Below the pieces are notes generated by a model, which saw only the letters and a program-made list of their open reading frames with translations, had not been told where the DNA came from and ran no database searches. Position numbers and translations under genes: made by a program. Positions 32,569 to 42,308 of a DNA stretch of 42,448 nucleotides are shown here, one piece after another (within the stretch, counting starts at the first letter, position 1; each line of letters begins with the position of its first letter). The DNA is taken from contig JAZPZD010000020.1 in assembly GCA_045544515.1 (NCBI GenBank), positions 1 to 42,448 on the forward strand, written 5' to 3'. This stretch comes from RGIG8748 sp045544515 (GTDB lineage Bacteria > Bacillota > Clostridia > UMGS1810).

Positions 32569-33753
32569 ATGAAAGAATTTGAATTAAAATATGGCTGCAA
32601 TCCCAACCAGAAACCCGCAAAAATCTATATGCACGACGGAAGCGAACTTCCTATAGAAATATTAAACGGCAAGCCCGGATATATTAACTTTTTGGATGCG
32701 TTCAACAGTTGGCAGCTTGTAAAAGAAATCAAAGAAGCCCTTGGTATGTGTGCTGCAACTTCTTTTAAACATGTAAGCCCCACATCTGCAGCAGTGGGTA
32801 TCAAGATGGATGAAAATCTCAAAAAAGCTTGCTTTGTAGACGATATCGAAGGTCTTGACGACTCTCCGATAGCTACTGCATATGCAAGAGCAAGAGGAAC
32901 AGACAGAATGTCATCATTCGGAGACTGGATTGCACTTTCTGACAAATGCGATGTTACCACCGCCAAGATTATTGCAAGAGAGGTTTCCGACGGAATAATC
33001 GCTCCCGATTATGACCCCGAAGCTTTGGAAATCCTTAAAAACAAGAGAAAAGGAAACTACAATGTAGTAAAGGTAGACCCCTCTTTTGTACCCGATGCCA
33101 AGGAATGCAAGCAGGTTTACGGCATCACATTTGAACAGGGCAGAAATAACTACAAAATAGACGAAACTATCTTAACAGAGCTTGTTACCGACAATAAGAA
33201 CCTCCCCGACGATGCAAAGAGAGACCTTATAATAGCTCTTATCACACTTAAATACACACAGTCCAACTCCGTATGCTATGCAAAAGACGGTCAGGCAATA
33301 GGAGTAGGAGCAGGTCAGCAGTCCAGAATTCACTGCACAAGACTTGCAGGTACCAAGGCTGACAACTGGCATTTAAGACAGAGCGAAAAGGTTCTTAATC
33401 TGCCTTTCTTAGATACTGTTAAAAGACCCGACAGAGATAATGCAATAGATGTATATATCTCCGACGACAGCGAAGATTTACTCGCAGACGGTTCATGGCA
33501 GAACCTCTTTAGCGTTAAACCCGATGAATTCACTAAAGAAGAAAAGAGAGCATACCTTGACACAATTAAGGGCGTTGCACTCGGCTCCGATGCTTTCTTC
33601 CCCTTTGGCGATAACATCATAAGAGCTGCAAAAAGCGGTGTAAGCTATGTTGCACAGCCCGGCGGTTCTATCCGTGACGACAATGTTATAGAAGAATGCA
33701 ACAAGAGAAATATAGCTATGGCTATGACAGGAATGAGACTTTTCCACCATTAA
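32569..33753 (+). CDS. purH: Stand-alone AICAR transformylase
   Basis: The 394-aa protein is the formyltransferase part of PurH, without the N-terminal MGS-like cyclohydrolase domain. It shows ELKYGCNPNQKPA at the start, FKHVSPTSAAVG (the catalytic Lys-His pair), QSNSVCYAKDGQAIGVGAGQQSR region near residue 235, GSDAFFPFGDNI and QPGGSIRDDNVI at the end. It makes FAICAR from AICAR and 10-formyl-THF; the PurO-like neighbour would complete IMP synthesis. ATG 32569 (GGGG 9 bases upstream) is chosen over GTG 32566. Confidence 0.93.
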   Translation: MKEFELKYGCNPNQKPAKIYMHDGSELPIEILNGKPGYINFLDAFNSWQLVKEIKEALGMCAATSFKHVSPTSAAVGIKMDENLKKACFVDDIEGLDDSPIATAYARARGTDRMSSFGDWIALSDKCDVTTAKIIAREVSDGIIAPDYDPEALEILKNKRKGNYNVVKVDPSFVPDAKECKQVYGITFEQGRNNYKIDETILTELVTDNKNLPDDAKRDLIIALITLKYTQSNSVCYAKDGQAIGVGAGQQSRIHCTRLAGTKADNWHLRQSEKVLNLPFLDTVKRPDRDNAIDVYISDDSEDLLADGSWQNLFSVKPDEFTKEEKRAYLDTIKGVALGSDAFFPFGDNIIRAAKSGVSYVAQPGGSIRDDNVIEECNKRNIAMAMTGMRLFHH

Positions 33754-33788
33754 TACCAAAAGAAAATTTCATAAAGGAATGATATACA

Positions 33789-35048
33789 ATGAATATAATG
33801 GTTGTTGGCGGCGGCGGAAGAGAGCACGCCATAATTAAAAAGTTAAAAGAAAACCCCAAGGCAGAAAAGATATATGCACTCCCCGGAAACGGCGGAATTG
33901 CACAAGATGCCGAGTGTGTCAATATCGGTGCCAAGGATATAGATGCAATAGTGGAATTTGCCAAGACAAATGCAATAGATTTTGCAGTAGTGGCTCCCGA
34001 TGACCCGCTTGTATTGGGTGCGGTAGATGCCTTGAACGAAATCGGCATCAAATGCTTCGGACCCAAGAAAAATGCGGCAATCATCGAGGGCAGCAAGGTC
34101 TTTTCCAAAAACCTTATGAAAAAGTATAATATCCCCACAGCCGAGTACGAAGTATTTACCGATATGGACAAGGCTCTTAGCTATCTCGAAACAGCCAGCA
34201 TCCCCGTTGTTGTAAAGGCAGACGGACTTGCACTTGGCAAGGGCGTTATTATAGCAAATACCTTGGAAGAAGCCAAGGACGCTGTTAAATCTATGATGCA
34301 GGACAAGGTATTCGGCGAAAGCGGAAGCCAGATTGTTATAGAAGAATTTTTGACAGGTCCCGAGGTATCAGTACTTAGCTTTACCGACGGCAAAACTTTG
34401 GTTCCTATGGTATCTTCTATGGACCACAAGAGAGCCAAGGATGGCGACGAAGGCTTAAATACCGGCGGTATGGGAACAGTAGCTCCCAACCCGTATTATA
34501 CAAAAGAAGTTGCGGCAGAATGTATGGAAAAGATATTTATCCCTACAATGAACGCAATGAACTGCGAGGGCAGAACCTTTGCAGGATGCTTGTACTTTGG
34601 ACTTATGCTCACTCCCAAGGGTCCCAAGGTTATAGAATACAACTGCCGTTTCGGCGATCCCGAAACACAGGTTGTTCTTCCTCTCTTGGATAGTGACCTT
34701 TTGGATATTATGATGAGCGTTGCCGATGGCACACTCAAAGCAGAAGATGTTAAGTTCAAAGACGAAAACGCCTGCTGTGTGGTAATGGCATCTGATGGAT
34801 ATCCCCAGAAGTACGATAGCGGATTTGAAATCAAAATGCCGCTTGACAAAAACATCTATGTAGCAGGAGCAAAGCTCGATGGAGGTAAGCTCCTTACCGC
34901 AGGCGGCAGAGTGCTCGGAGTTACAGAAACCGCACCGAGCCTCAAAGAAGCAATAGACAAAGCATATGACACAGTAAAAACAGTCAGCTTTGACAATGCT
35001 TATTATCGAAAAGATATAGGCAAGAGAGCATTGGAGGGTATTAAATAA
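33789..35048 (+). CDS. purD: Phosphoribosylamine-glycine ligase
   Basis: PurD makes GAR from phosphoribosylamine, glycine and ATP. The 419-aa ATP-grasp enzyme opens with MVVGGGGREHAIIKKL and carries VVKADGLALGKGVIIA, VIEEFLTGPEVSVLSF, and YNCRFGDPETQVVLPLL. AAAGGA is 9 bases upstream of the ATG. Its stop shares a base with the purL start (TAATG). Confidence 0.96.
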   Translation: MNIMVVGGGGREHAIIKKLKENPKAEKIYALPGNGGIAQDAECVNIGAKDIDAIVEFAKTNAIDFAVVAPDDPLVLGAVDALNEIGIKCFGPKKNAAIIEGSKVFSKNLMKKYNIPTAEYEVFTDMDKALSYLETASIPVVVKADGLALGKGVIIANTLEEAKDAVKSMMQDKVFGESGSQIVIEEFLTGPEVSVLSFTDGKTLVPMVSSMDHKRAKDGDEGLNTGGMGTVAPNPYYTKEVAAECMEKIFIPTMNAMNCEGRTFAGCLYFGLMLTPKGPKVIEYNCRFGDPETQVVLPLLDSDLLDIMMSVADGTLKAEDVKFKDENACCVVMASDGYPQKYDSGFEIKMPLDKNIYVAGAKLDGGKLLTAGGRVLGVTETAPSLKEAIDKAYDTVKTVSFDNAYYRKDIGKRALEGIK

Positions 35049-38000
35049 TGGTATACAGACTATATGTAGAAAAGAAAAAGCATTTAGCTCACGAAGCCAA
35101 CTCTCTTAAAAATGACATTAAGAGCTTTTTGAGCATCAAAGGCATAGAAGATGTAAGAGTTATCAACCGCTATGATGTAGAAAACATCTCAAAGGAACTC
35201 TTTGATTATTGCAAGAAAACTGTTTTTTCCGAGCCACAGCTCGATGATGTTTCCGATAGCTTCAATGCCGAGGGAGCAAGGGCGGTATTTGCTGTGGAAT
35301 TTTTGCCAGGTCAGTTTGACCAGAGAGCAAATTCCGCATCCGAGTGTATTCAGCTTATTTCTCAAGGGGACAGACCTCTTGTTAAAACTGCCAAGGTTTA
35401 TATCTTAAAGGGCTCTCTTACAGACAGCGAAATTGCAGAAATCAAGAAATATGTTATTAACCCTGTGGAAGCCAGAGAGGCATCACTCGATACTTGCGAA
35501 ACACTTGCTATGAAGTACGAGGTTCCCTCCGAGGTTAAAACTCTCGACGGGTTTATAAACCTTGACAAAGACGGACTTAACAAATTCCTTTTGGACAACG
35601 GTCTTGCTATGGATATAGACGACCTTATGTTCTGTCAGAAGTATTTTATCTCCGAAAAGAGAGACCCCACAATCACAGAAATCAAGATGATAGACACATA
35701 CTGGTCCGACCATTGCCGTCACACCACATTCTTAACCACTATTGATTCTGTTAAATTCAATGACGAAACCGTAAAGGCTGCCTATGACGAATACATAAGT
35801 GTGAGAGATGCCCTTGGCAGAACCAAGCCCATCAACCTTATGGATATGGCTACCATTGCCGTTAAGCATTTGAGAAAAGCAGGCAAGCTCGACAAATTGG
35901 ACGAATCCGAAGAAATCAATGCCTGCACAGTTAAGATAGATGTGGATATGGATGGCAAAAAGGAAAAGTGGCTTCTTCTCTTTAAGAACGAAACCCACAA
36001 CCACCCCACAGAAATCGAACCCTTTGGCGGTGCGGCTACCTGCATAGGCGGTGCTATCCGTGATCCGCTTTCGGGCCGTTCGTATGTATATGCTGCTATG
36101 CGTGTAACAGGTGCGGCAGACCCCACAAAGCCTGTATCCGAAACATTGGAGGGCAAGCTCCCGCAGCGTAAGATTGTAACCACTGCGGCAAACGGATATT
36201 CTTCGTATGGTAACCAGATAGGATTGGCTACAGGCGTAGTAGACGAAATATACCACGACGGATATGTTGCAAAGCGTATGGAAATCGGTGCAGTTGTAGC
36301 TGCAGCTCCCGCAGAAAATGTACGCCGCGAAAGACCCGCTCCCGGAGATATCATAATTCTTTTGGGCGGCAGAACAGGTCGTGACGGCTGCGGCGGTGCA
36401 ACAGGATCTTCAAAATCTCATACATTAGAATCGTTGGAAAGCTGCGGTGCAGAGGTACAAAAGGGTAACGCCCCCGAAGAAAGAAAGCTCCAGAGATTAT
36501 TCAGAAATGCCGAAGCATCCAAGCTTATCAAGCGTTGCAATGACTTTGGTGCAGGCGGTGTTTCCGTTGCAATAGGCGAACTTGCAGACGGTCTTGTGGT
36601 AGACCTCAATGCTGTTCCCAAAAAGTACGAAGGTCTTGACGGTACAGAGCTTGCCATCTCCGAATCCCAGGAGAGAATGGCAGTTGTAGTTGAAGCCAAA
36701 GACGCAGACCGCTTTACAGAGCTTGCAAAAGGCGAAAATTTAGAAGCTACCAAGGTTGCCGTTGTTCAGGAAAACCCGTACTTTGTAATGCACTGGAACG
36801 GCAAAAAGATAGTTAACCTCTCCAGAGAGTTCTTGAACTCCAACGGTGCTCAAAAGCACATAGATGTGGAGATTGCAAAGCCCCAAAGCTTTGACAAAGA
36901 AGTTAAGGGCACCTTTGCCGACAATATCAAAGAGCTTGCAGGAGACCTCAATGTATGTTCAAAACGCGGACTTTCCGAGCGCTTTGACTCCACAATAGGC
37001 AAGGGCACAGTTCTTATGCCTTTTGGCGGTAAATACCAGAGAACACCCATTCAGGCTATGGTAAACAAAATCTCCTCCGAGGACAAACACACAGATGACT
37101 GCTCTGTAATGAGCTGGGGATATAACCCCTTTATTACAGAAAAGAGCCCCTATCACGGAGCATATCTTGCAGTTGTAGAATCTGTTTGTAAGCTCGTAGC
37201 AGCAGGTGCATCTTTCGAAGATGTGTACCTCACATTCCAGGAATACTTTGAAAAACCCAAGACCGAGCCTACCCGCTGGGGCAAACCCGCAGCTGCTCTT
37301 CTTGGTGCATTCAAGGCACAGATGGAACTCGAGATTGGCTCTATCGGCGGTAAGGACTCAATGAGTGGTTCATTTGAAGATATAGATGTTCCGCCTACAC
37401 TCGTTTCCTTTGCGGTTACTACAGACAAGATAGGCAATATCGTATCTAATGACTTTAAGAAAGCAGGAAGCAAGGTTTATCTTATTAAACCCAAGTACAA
37501 TGCAGATAATCTCCCCGACACAGCATCTCTCAAGGAAGTATTTAGTAAGGTTACATCACTTGCAAGAGATGGCAAGGTATTATCTATGTACACACCTACA
37601 TATGGCGGTGTTGCAGAAGCCGTAATCAAAATGGCTATGGGTAATGGCTTTGGCTTTAGCTTTGCCGATGTATCAATGAAAGAAGTATTTGGATACAATT
37701 ACGGTGCATTTATTGTGGAAACAGATGCACAAATTTCCGATGCAGTCCTTATTGGTACAGTTAGCGAAGATGCTTACATCACATTCGGCGCCGAAAAGGT
37801 TTCAATGCAGGAAATCTGCGACATTTACGAAAACAAACTCGAAAAGGTCTACAAGTGCAACAATGTAGAAACATCTGCAGACGATGTGCCTGTATTTACC
37901 TTCGAAGCCAAAGAGAGAAAGGCACCTGCAATAAAGGTTGCCAAGCCAAGAGTACTTATCCCGGTATTCCCCGGCACCAACTGCGAATTCGACTCAGCAA

Positions 38001-38740
38001 CCAGTATGAATGATGCGGGAGCTAAGAGCAATATATTTGTTATAAACAACTTAAGTGCCGAGAGCATTTCCGAATCGGTAGATAACTTTGCCAAGGCTAT
38101 CAAGGAAAGCCAGGTAATCTTTATCCCCGGCGGTTTCTCCGGCGGTGACGAACCCGATGGTTCTGCAAAGCTAATTACAGCATTTTTCCGCAATGATGCC
38201 GTTAAAGAAGCGGTTACGGATCTTCTCGAAAACCGCGACGGCCTTATGTGTGGTATATGCAACGGTTTCCAGGCACTTATCAAACTCGGACTTGTGCCAT
38301 ACGGCAAGATTGTGGACACAGACGAAAACTGCCCCACACTTACCTTTAACACAATATCTCGCCACCAGTCCAAGATTGTAAAAACAAGGGTTGCATCAAA
38401 CAAATCTCCCTGGCTTGCAAACACCAAACCCGGCGAGGTGTACAGCGTGCCGATTTCACACGGCGAAGGCAGATTTTTGGCGAGCGAAGACCTCATTAAA
38501 TCCTTGGCAGAAAACGGACAGATTGTTACACAGTATGCGGACCTTGACGGTAATCCCACATATGATATTCAGTACAATCCCAATGGCTCAATCTTTGCGG
38601 TAGAGGGTATCACTTCTCCCGATGGCAGAGTATTAGGTAAGATGGGACACACCGAAAGATACACAAACGGTCTTTACAAAAATGTTGAGGGCAACTACGA
38701 TATGGGTATCTTTGACGCTTGTGTTAAATATTTTAAATAA
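35048..38740 (+). CDS. purL: Phosphoribosylformylglycinamidine synthase, large single-chain form
   Basis: This 1230-aa PurL turns FGAR into FGAM using glutamine and ATP. It is the single-chain type that carries, in order, an N-terminal PurS-like region, the tandem synthase domains (with YWSDHCRHTTF near residue 217, ETHNHPTEIEPFGGAATCIG near 315) and a C-terminal class I glutaminase. The glutaminase shows VFPGTNCEFDSA, FIPGGFSGGDEPDG, GICNGFQALIKLG (nucleophile Cys near 1068) and a late SHGEGRF. Consistently, no separate purS or purQ is present. It ends the operon and is followed by a strong terminator. Confidence 0.97.
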   Translation: MVYRLYVEKKKHLAHEANSLKNDIKSFLSIKGIEDVRVINRYDVENISKELFDYCKKTVFSEPQLDDVSDSFNAEGARAVFAVEFLPGQFDQRANSASECIQLISQGDRPLVKTAKVYILKGSLTDSEIAEIKKYVINPVEAREASLDTCETLAMKYEVPSEVKTLDGFINLDKDGLNKFLLDNGLAMDIDDLMFCQKYFISEKRDPTITEIKMIDTYWSDHCRHTTFLTTIDSVKFNDETVKAAYDEYISVRDALGRTKPINLMDMATIAVKHLRKAGKLDKLDESEEINACTVKIDVDMDGKKEKWLLLFKNETHNHPTEIEPFGGAATCIGGAIRDPLSGRSYVYAAMRVTGAADPTKPVSETLEGKLPQRKIVTTAANGYSSYGNQIGLATGVVDEIYHDGYVAKRMEIGAVVAAAPAENVRRERPAPGDIIILLGGRTGRDGCGGATGSSKSHTLESLESCGAEVQKGNAPEERKLQRLFRNAEASKLIKRCNDFGAGGVSVAIGELADGLVVDLNAVPKKYEGLDGTELAISESQERMAVVVEAKDADRFTELAKGENLEATKVAVVQENPYFVMHWNGKKIVNLSREFLNSNGAQKHIDVEIAKPQSFDKEVKGTFADNIKELAGDLNVCSKRGLSERFDSTIGKGTVLMPFGGKYQRTPIQAMVNKISSEDKHTDDCSVMSWGYNPFITEKSPYHGAYLAVVESVCKLVAAGASFEDVYLTFQEYFEKPKTEPTRWGKPAAALLGAFKAQMELEIGSIGGKDSMSGSFEDIDVPPTLVSFAVTTDKIGNIVSNDFKKAGSKVYLIKPKYNADNLPDTASLKEVFSKVTSLARDGKVLSMYTPTYGGVAEAVIKMAMGNGFGFSFADVSMKEVFGYNYGAFIVETDAQISDAVLIGTVSEDAYITFGAEKVSMQEICDIYENKLEKVYKCNNVETSADDVPVFTFEAKERKAPAIKVAKPRVLIPVFPGTNCEFDSATSMNDAGAKSNIFVINNLSAESISESVDNFAKAIKESQVIFIPGGFSGGDEPDGSAKLITAFFRNDAVKEAVTDLLENRDGLMCGICNGFQALIKLGLVPYGKIVDTDENCPTLTFNTISRHQSKIVKTRVASNKSPWLANTKPGEVYSVPISHGEGRFLASEDLIKSLAENGQIVTQYADLDGNPTYDIQYNPNGSIFAVEGITSPDGRVLGKMGHTERYTNGLYKNVEGNYDMGIFDACVKYFK

Positions 38741-38745
38741 TAACG

Positions 38746-38782
38746 AAAAAGGACAGTGCCTAGCTTGGCAACTGTCCTTTTG
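38746..38782 (+). terminator. Terminator of the pur operon
   Basis: AAAAGGACAGTTGCC-like arms (AAAAGGACAG-TGCC and GGCA-A-CTGTCCTTTT) form a strong stem with a T run just after the purL stop. Confidence 0.9.
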
Positions 38783-38789
38783 TGATATC

Positions 38790-38820
38790 AAAAGCCTTCC
38801 TTTTGGCAGAAAGGCTTTAA
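38790..38820 (-). terminator. Terminator after the acetyltransferase pseudogene
   Basis: The stem AAAGCCTT/AAGGCTTT, read on the minus strand, follows the stop of the aminoglycoside acetyltransferase remnant and ends in TTTTG. Confidence 0.6.
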
Positions 38821-38834
38821 AAATACTCGCTTTT

Positions 38835-39517
38835 CTATTTTGCAACAGACTCGGCATTTCCTATGAGTATTCTGCAATCTATTTCACGCATAAGCGGTGC
38901 ATAATTTGCACCGTCATTTATAGGACATCTGGCATTTTTCCACGACCATGTGTGAGCTTTTTCTTCTGTGCCATCGTGAAGTTTTACCGGATATACTTCG
39001 CCTCTGGGGTTAAGACACGGAGATTTTTCGCATGTTTCTACCACATGATGAAATGTATTGGCTTTGTATCCTGTACCAATCAGCATACAGTACCCTCCGT
39101 CTTCCATCAATCTGTATAGCGGTGAGTCTATCCCAAAGGAGTCGAATTTCTGGTGGTTTTTGGTGTAGCGTTCTTTGTTATTTCCCCATGCACAAAATGG
39201 ATGTGTGGGGTTTATGCTTCGTACAACATCTTTTCTTTTTCTAAATGTTTCGGGTATTATGCCGTTTGTAGTTCTCGAGGTATTTACATCAAATATTTCA
39301 CCTTTGCTGTATGGTTCTCCGTGTTAAATGACGGCATCAAAAGTGTTCCCTCTGTTCCTATAATTTCTGTAATGGCATCTATTACGCCCTCTGATCCGCC
39401 CTCAACTGTTCCAAAACTTTTAAGGGAAGAATGAACAATAAGCTTCATTGCATCTTTGAGACCAAGCTCTTTTAAACCTTGTATCAGCATTTCTTTTGTA
39501 ACCACAGTGTTTTCCAT
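38835..39517 (-). pseudogene. Frameshifted AAC(3)-family aminoglycoside acetyltransferase
   Basis: AAC(3) enzymes acetylate the 3-amino group of aminoglycosides. The first part (MENTVVTKEMLIQG, LIVHSSLKSFG, GTEGTLLMPSF) ends in a stop near 39284. The family continues in another frame (HGEPYSKGEIFDV, GIIPETFR, SINPTHPFCAWG, MLIGTGYKANTFH) down to 38835. One missing base near 39331-39337 (TTTAACACGGAG, where TTTAACCACGGAG would restore the frame) explains the break. The joined product would be about 227 aa, a little short for the 260-270 aa family. ATG 39517 follows AAGGAAAAGG, and the minus-strand TTGTAA/TATCAT boxes just upstream may be its promoter. A sequencing error is the alternative. Confidence 0.8.
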
Positions 39518-39577
39518 AATGTCCTTTTCCTTTGTGTGTACTAATATGATAGAATTTAACACGCGTATTACAAAAAA

Positions 39578-40633
39578 TCAATTAATAATTCTTCTTTTCA
39601 GTTTATTAAGAGTTAAACATAGTGCTATAGTTACTGTGTAAACAACAATAACTCTTATAACAAATGCATATATCAGAGAATAAACCCCGAATTTTTCTAT
39701 TATCAGACGGTCCGTCACAAATAAAACAAGCATATGCCATAGGTATATATCATAGCTTACAAAGTCAATTTTATTAATAAGGCTTATTTTTTTCATAAGA
39801 TATGGTGCAATCTTTGCAGAAAGTGAGTAAATCAAGAATATCGCACAATAAACATACAAATTATGTACTTGGCTCAAAAATGGCACATGGACAATGTTGT
39901 TATACGAAAGCAGACTGTAATATGTGCACAGAAGTGTCGCAATGATAAAGCATACCAATATCGTTTTGAAATTATTCTTTAACGCCGTCAAAAAGCTGTT
40001 GTAATTTTTGCCGATATAGCAACCGATAATGTAGAACGAAAGATAGGTTGTAAACAATCGGTCATTATACAAAAAGTTTAAATCAGGTGAAATTATGCCA
40101 ACCATATTTGGAAAGTAGTTTCCAAGAAGAAGAGAAATCATAATGCAAAACGGAACAACAATAAAGGGTGAACATCTGTTTATGATTTTTTTCCAGAGAG
40201 GCAACAACAGGTCAAACTGGACGATTATCGGTATGAAATACAAATGACAAACCAGATCGCCGGTAAAAAACTTTGATAGTATAAACTTGATATCAAGCGG
40301 ATAATCGTATACAAAAAAGTAATATATGTAATAAACGGCAAAACACAATATATATGGCACAATAATGCCAAAAAAACGCTGCTTCAGCCATTTTGTGTAA
40401 GAAACAGAGTCTTTTCCTGTAAGAAAAAGTTTTACCCCGGAAAGCATAACAAAACCCTGCACAACAAATGACGAAAGCCGCGAAAAAATGACAGCAATAC
40501 TGTATCCGGTAGTTTTTACAACCGATTGCGATACCAAATATGATGTAATGTGAATAAAAATCACAATTAAACAAAAAAGCATATTAAGGAAAGATATTTC
40601 ATACCGTCTTGATTTTTTTGTATCTTCAGCCAT
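39578..40633 (-). CDS. Acyltransferase-3 family membrane protein
   Basis: The 351-aa protein has about ten membrane helices and the acyltransferase-3 opening (SRRYEISFLNMLFCLIVIFIHI, shown as SFLNMLFCLIVIFIHITSY), with the conserved histidine at the end of helix 1. Members add acetyl or other acyl groups to surface glycans or peptidoglycan (OatA, WecH and relatives). I start at ATG 40633; the frame runs on to 40717 but the added residues do not look like the family. No good ribosome site is visible, so the start is uncertain. It lies in an accessory zone, upstream of the acetyltransferase pseudogene on the same strand. The acyl acceptor is unknown. Confidence 0.82.
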   Translation of the reverse strand: MAEDTKKSRRYEISFLNMLFCLIVIFIHITSYLVSQSVVKTTGYSIAVIFSRLSSFVVQGFVMLSGVKLFLTGKDSVSYTKWLKQRFFGIIVPYILCFAVYYIYYFFVYDYPLDIKFILSKFFTGDLVCHLYFIPIIVQFDLLLPLWKKIINRCSPFIVVPFCIMISLLLGNYFPNMVGIISPDLNFLYNDRLFTTYLSFYIIGCYIGKNYNSFLTALKNNFKTILVCFIIATLLCTYYSLLSYNNIVHVPFLSQVHNLYVYCAIFLIYSLSAKIAPYLMKKISLINKIDFVSYDIYLWHMLVLFVTDRLIIEKFGVYSLIYAFVIRVIVVYTVTIALCLTLNKLKRRIIN

Positions 40634-40737
40634 AATTAACCACAATCCAATCACAAATTTTTGCAAATATATTCTAACACAAAGTTTTTGTGTTGTAAAT
40701 ACAAAGCTGTAGGACACTGACTAATATGCAAAAGAGA

Positions 40738-40766
40738 TTGACTTTTTAGGAAATGATGTATATAAT
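40738..40766 (+). promoter_or_regulatory. Promoter of the FAD oxidoreductase gene
   Basis: TTGACT (40738-40743) and TATAAT (40761-40766) have a 17-base spacer. The transcript would have a leader of about 110 bases, A/T-rich, in which I see no recognisable riboswitch. Confidence 0.85.
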
Positions 40767-40881
40767 ATAAGTAGGTATTATGTGCCAATTTAATTATTAA
40801 TGCGGTATAAAAATTAAAGTATCATTATCTGAAACAAACAAAACGATCAAAAATATTTTTATTCAAAAGGAGAATTTCAGA

Positions 40882-42162
40882 ATGGATAGTATTACAATCA
40901 CCAAAAAGTTAGATGTAAAGAAACAATACGATGTTATTGTATGCGGAGGCGGTGTGGCAGGAGTTGCCGCTGCAGTTACCGCAGCAAATGACGGACATTC
41001 TGTACTCATTATAGAGAAGTCAAATATTCTTGGCGGACTTGCAACCTTGGGGTTAATCAATTTCTTTGTTCCAATGTGTAACGGACGCGGCAAACAAATA
41101 ATTTTTGGCTTGTGTGAAAAATGGACAAGATTAAGTGCAAAATACGGTTATGATACAATACCGGAAGAATGGAAAAACGGCGAACCCAAAGAGCCTACGG
41201 AGAGAAGATATACTCAAAGGTTTTCTCCGGATATTTTTGCACTTCAGCTTACAGAAGAAATAAGCAAGTCAGGAGCAGATATTCTTTTTGATTGTATGGC
41301 TTGTGAGCCTGTTATGGAAGGCAATGTTTGCAAAGGTGTTATTACCGAAAGTAAGTCAGGCACAGAATATTATGCGTGCAAAATGCTCATAGATGTAACC
41401 GGTGATTGTGATGTTTTTCGTCGTGGCGGTGTGCCGGTGGTTGCAGGCGAGAACTTTTTTACATACCTTGTAAAAATGATTACACTTGAATCCTGCGAAA
41501 AAGCTATTAAAGAACAAAATATTTATTATGCCTTTACAGGTACTTGCGGTGGGGGTATAAATCTTTTTGGAGATAATCAGCCTGATGACATACCAAAATG
41601 GTCTGGTCTTACAGTTGACGAGGTTACAGATTATTTGGTAAGAAATCAGCTTTTGGTTCTTGAAAAGTTAAAAGGCACAGATAGATTAAGCCGTGAGATT
41701 ACACATCTTCCGTTTATGCCTCAGTTCAGAACAACCTGCAGACTTGATGCTGACTATGCTTTGAGCCTTGGAGATGCGTACAAGCATTTTGATGATTCAA
41801 TTTGTGCGATAAATGATTTTGAGCACAGAGACCACTTGTTCGAAGTGCCATTAAGATGTATAACACGAAAAGATTACCCAAATATGTTAACCGCAGGCAG
41901 AAGTGCTGCAGGCGTAGGATATGGTTGGGATCTGCTCCGCGTTATTCCGCCTGCAATTATTACGGGTCAGGCTGCTGCAAAGGCGGCATGTATGGCAATC
42001 GAGGATAAGACAGATGTTGCTAAGGTAAATATTCCTGTATTGCAGTCCAAACTTGAAAAAGAGGATATTATGGTGCATTTCCCCGATGAATATGTTCCTG
42101 AGGACAAAACTGTTGTTATTCATGGTAAGAATGCTGCGGAAATTGAAGGCGGTCATCTATAA
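40882..42162 (+). CDS. FAD-dependent oxidoreductase (FAD_oxidored type)
   Basis: The 426-aa protein has an N-terminal Rossmann dinucleotide fold (YDVIVCGGGVAGVAAAVTAA, near residues 19-38) followed by IIEKSNILGGLATLG, the pattern of PF12831 FAD-dependent oxidoreductases. The C-terminal region has MLTAGRSAAGVGYGWDLLRV and a final FAD contact (GQAAAKAACMAIE). Substrate is unknown; members of this group often sit in carbohydrate or organic-acid clusters, but no such genes are near. AAAAGGAG precedes the ATG. It has its own promoter and terminator and borders an insertion sequence. Confidence 0.88.
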   Translation: MDSITITKKLDVKKQYDVIVCGGGVAGVAAAVTAANDGHSVLIIEKSNILGGLATLGLINFFVPMCNGRGKQIIFGLCEKWTRLSAKYGYDTIPEEWKNGEPKEPTERRYTQRFSPDIFALQLTEEISKSGADILFDCMACEPVMEGNVCKGVITESKSGTEYYACKMLIDVTGDCDVFRRGGVPVVAGENFFTYLVKMITLESCEKAIKEQNIYYAFTGTCGGGINLFGDNQPDDIPKWSGLTVDEVTDYLVRNQLLVLEKLKGTDRLSREITHLPFMPQFRTTCRLDADYALSLGDAYKHFDDSICAINDFEHRDHLFEVPLRCITRKDYPNMLTAGRSAAGVGYGWDLLRVIPPAIITGQAAAKAACMAIEDKTDVAKVNIPVLQSKLEKEDIMVHFPDEYVPEDKTVVIHGKNAAEIEGGHL

Positions 42163-42269
42163 TCCATCAGAAAGACATGTGTCTGTATAAAAAGTTTCTT
42201 CTCAAGGAGTCGGCTTCGACTTCGTAGGTTAGAGCAAATAAGCAGAAGATAAGAAAAGAGCGTAAAATC

Positions 42270-42306
42270 AAGGCTTTGAGGGGTTAAAAATCCTTCAAAG
42301 CCTTTT
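42270..42306 (+). terminator. Terminator after the FAD oxidoreductase gene
   Basis: AAGGCTTTGA pairs with TCAAAGCCTT, followed by TTT. It lies about 108 bases after the stop and only two bases before the insertion-sequence end. The 42163-42269 stretch holds no convincing gene. Confidence 0.8.
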
Positions 42307-42308
42307 TA

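Noticed and set aside
37849..38559. 236-aa minus-strand ORF within purL
   Set aside because: It lies opposite the glutaminase domain of purL, whose motifs are intact.
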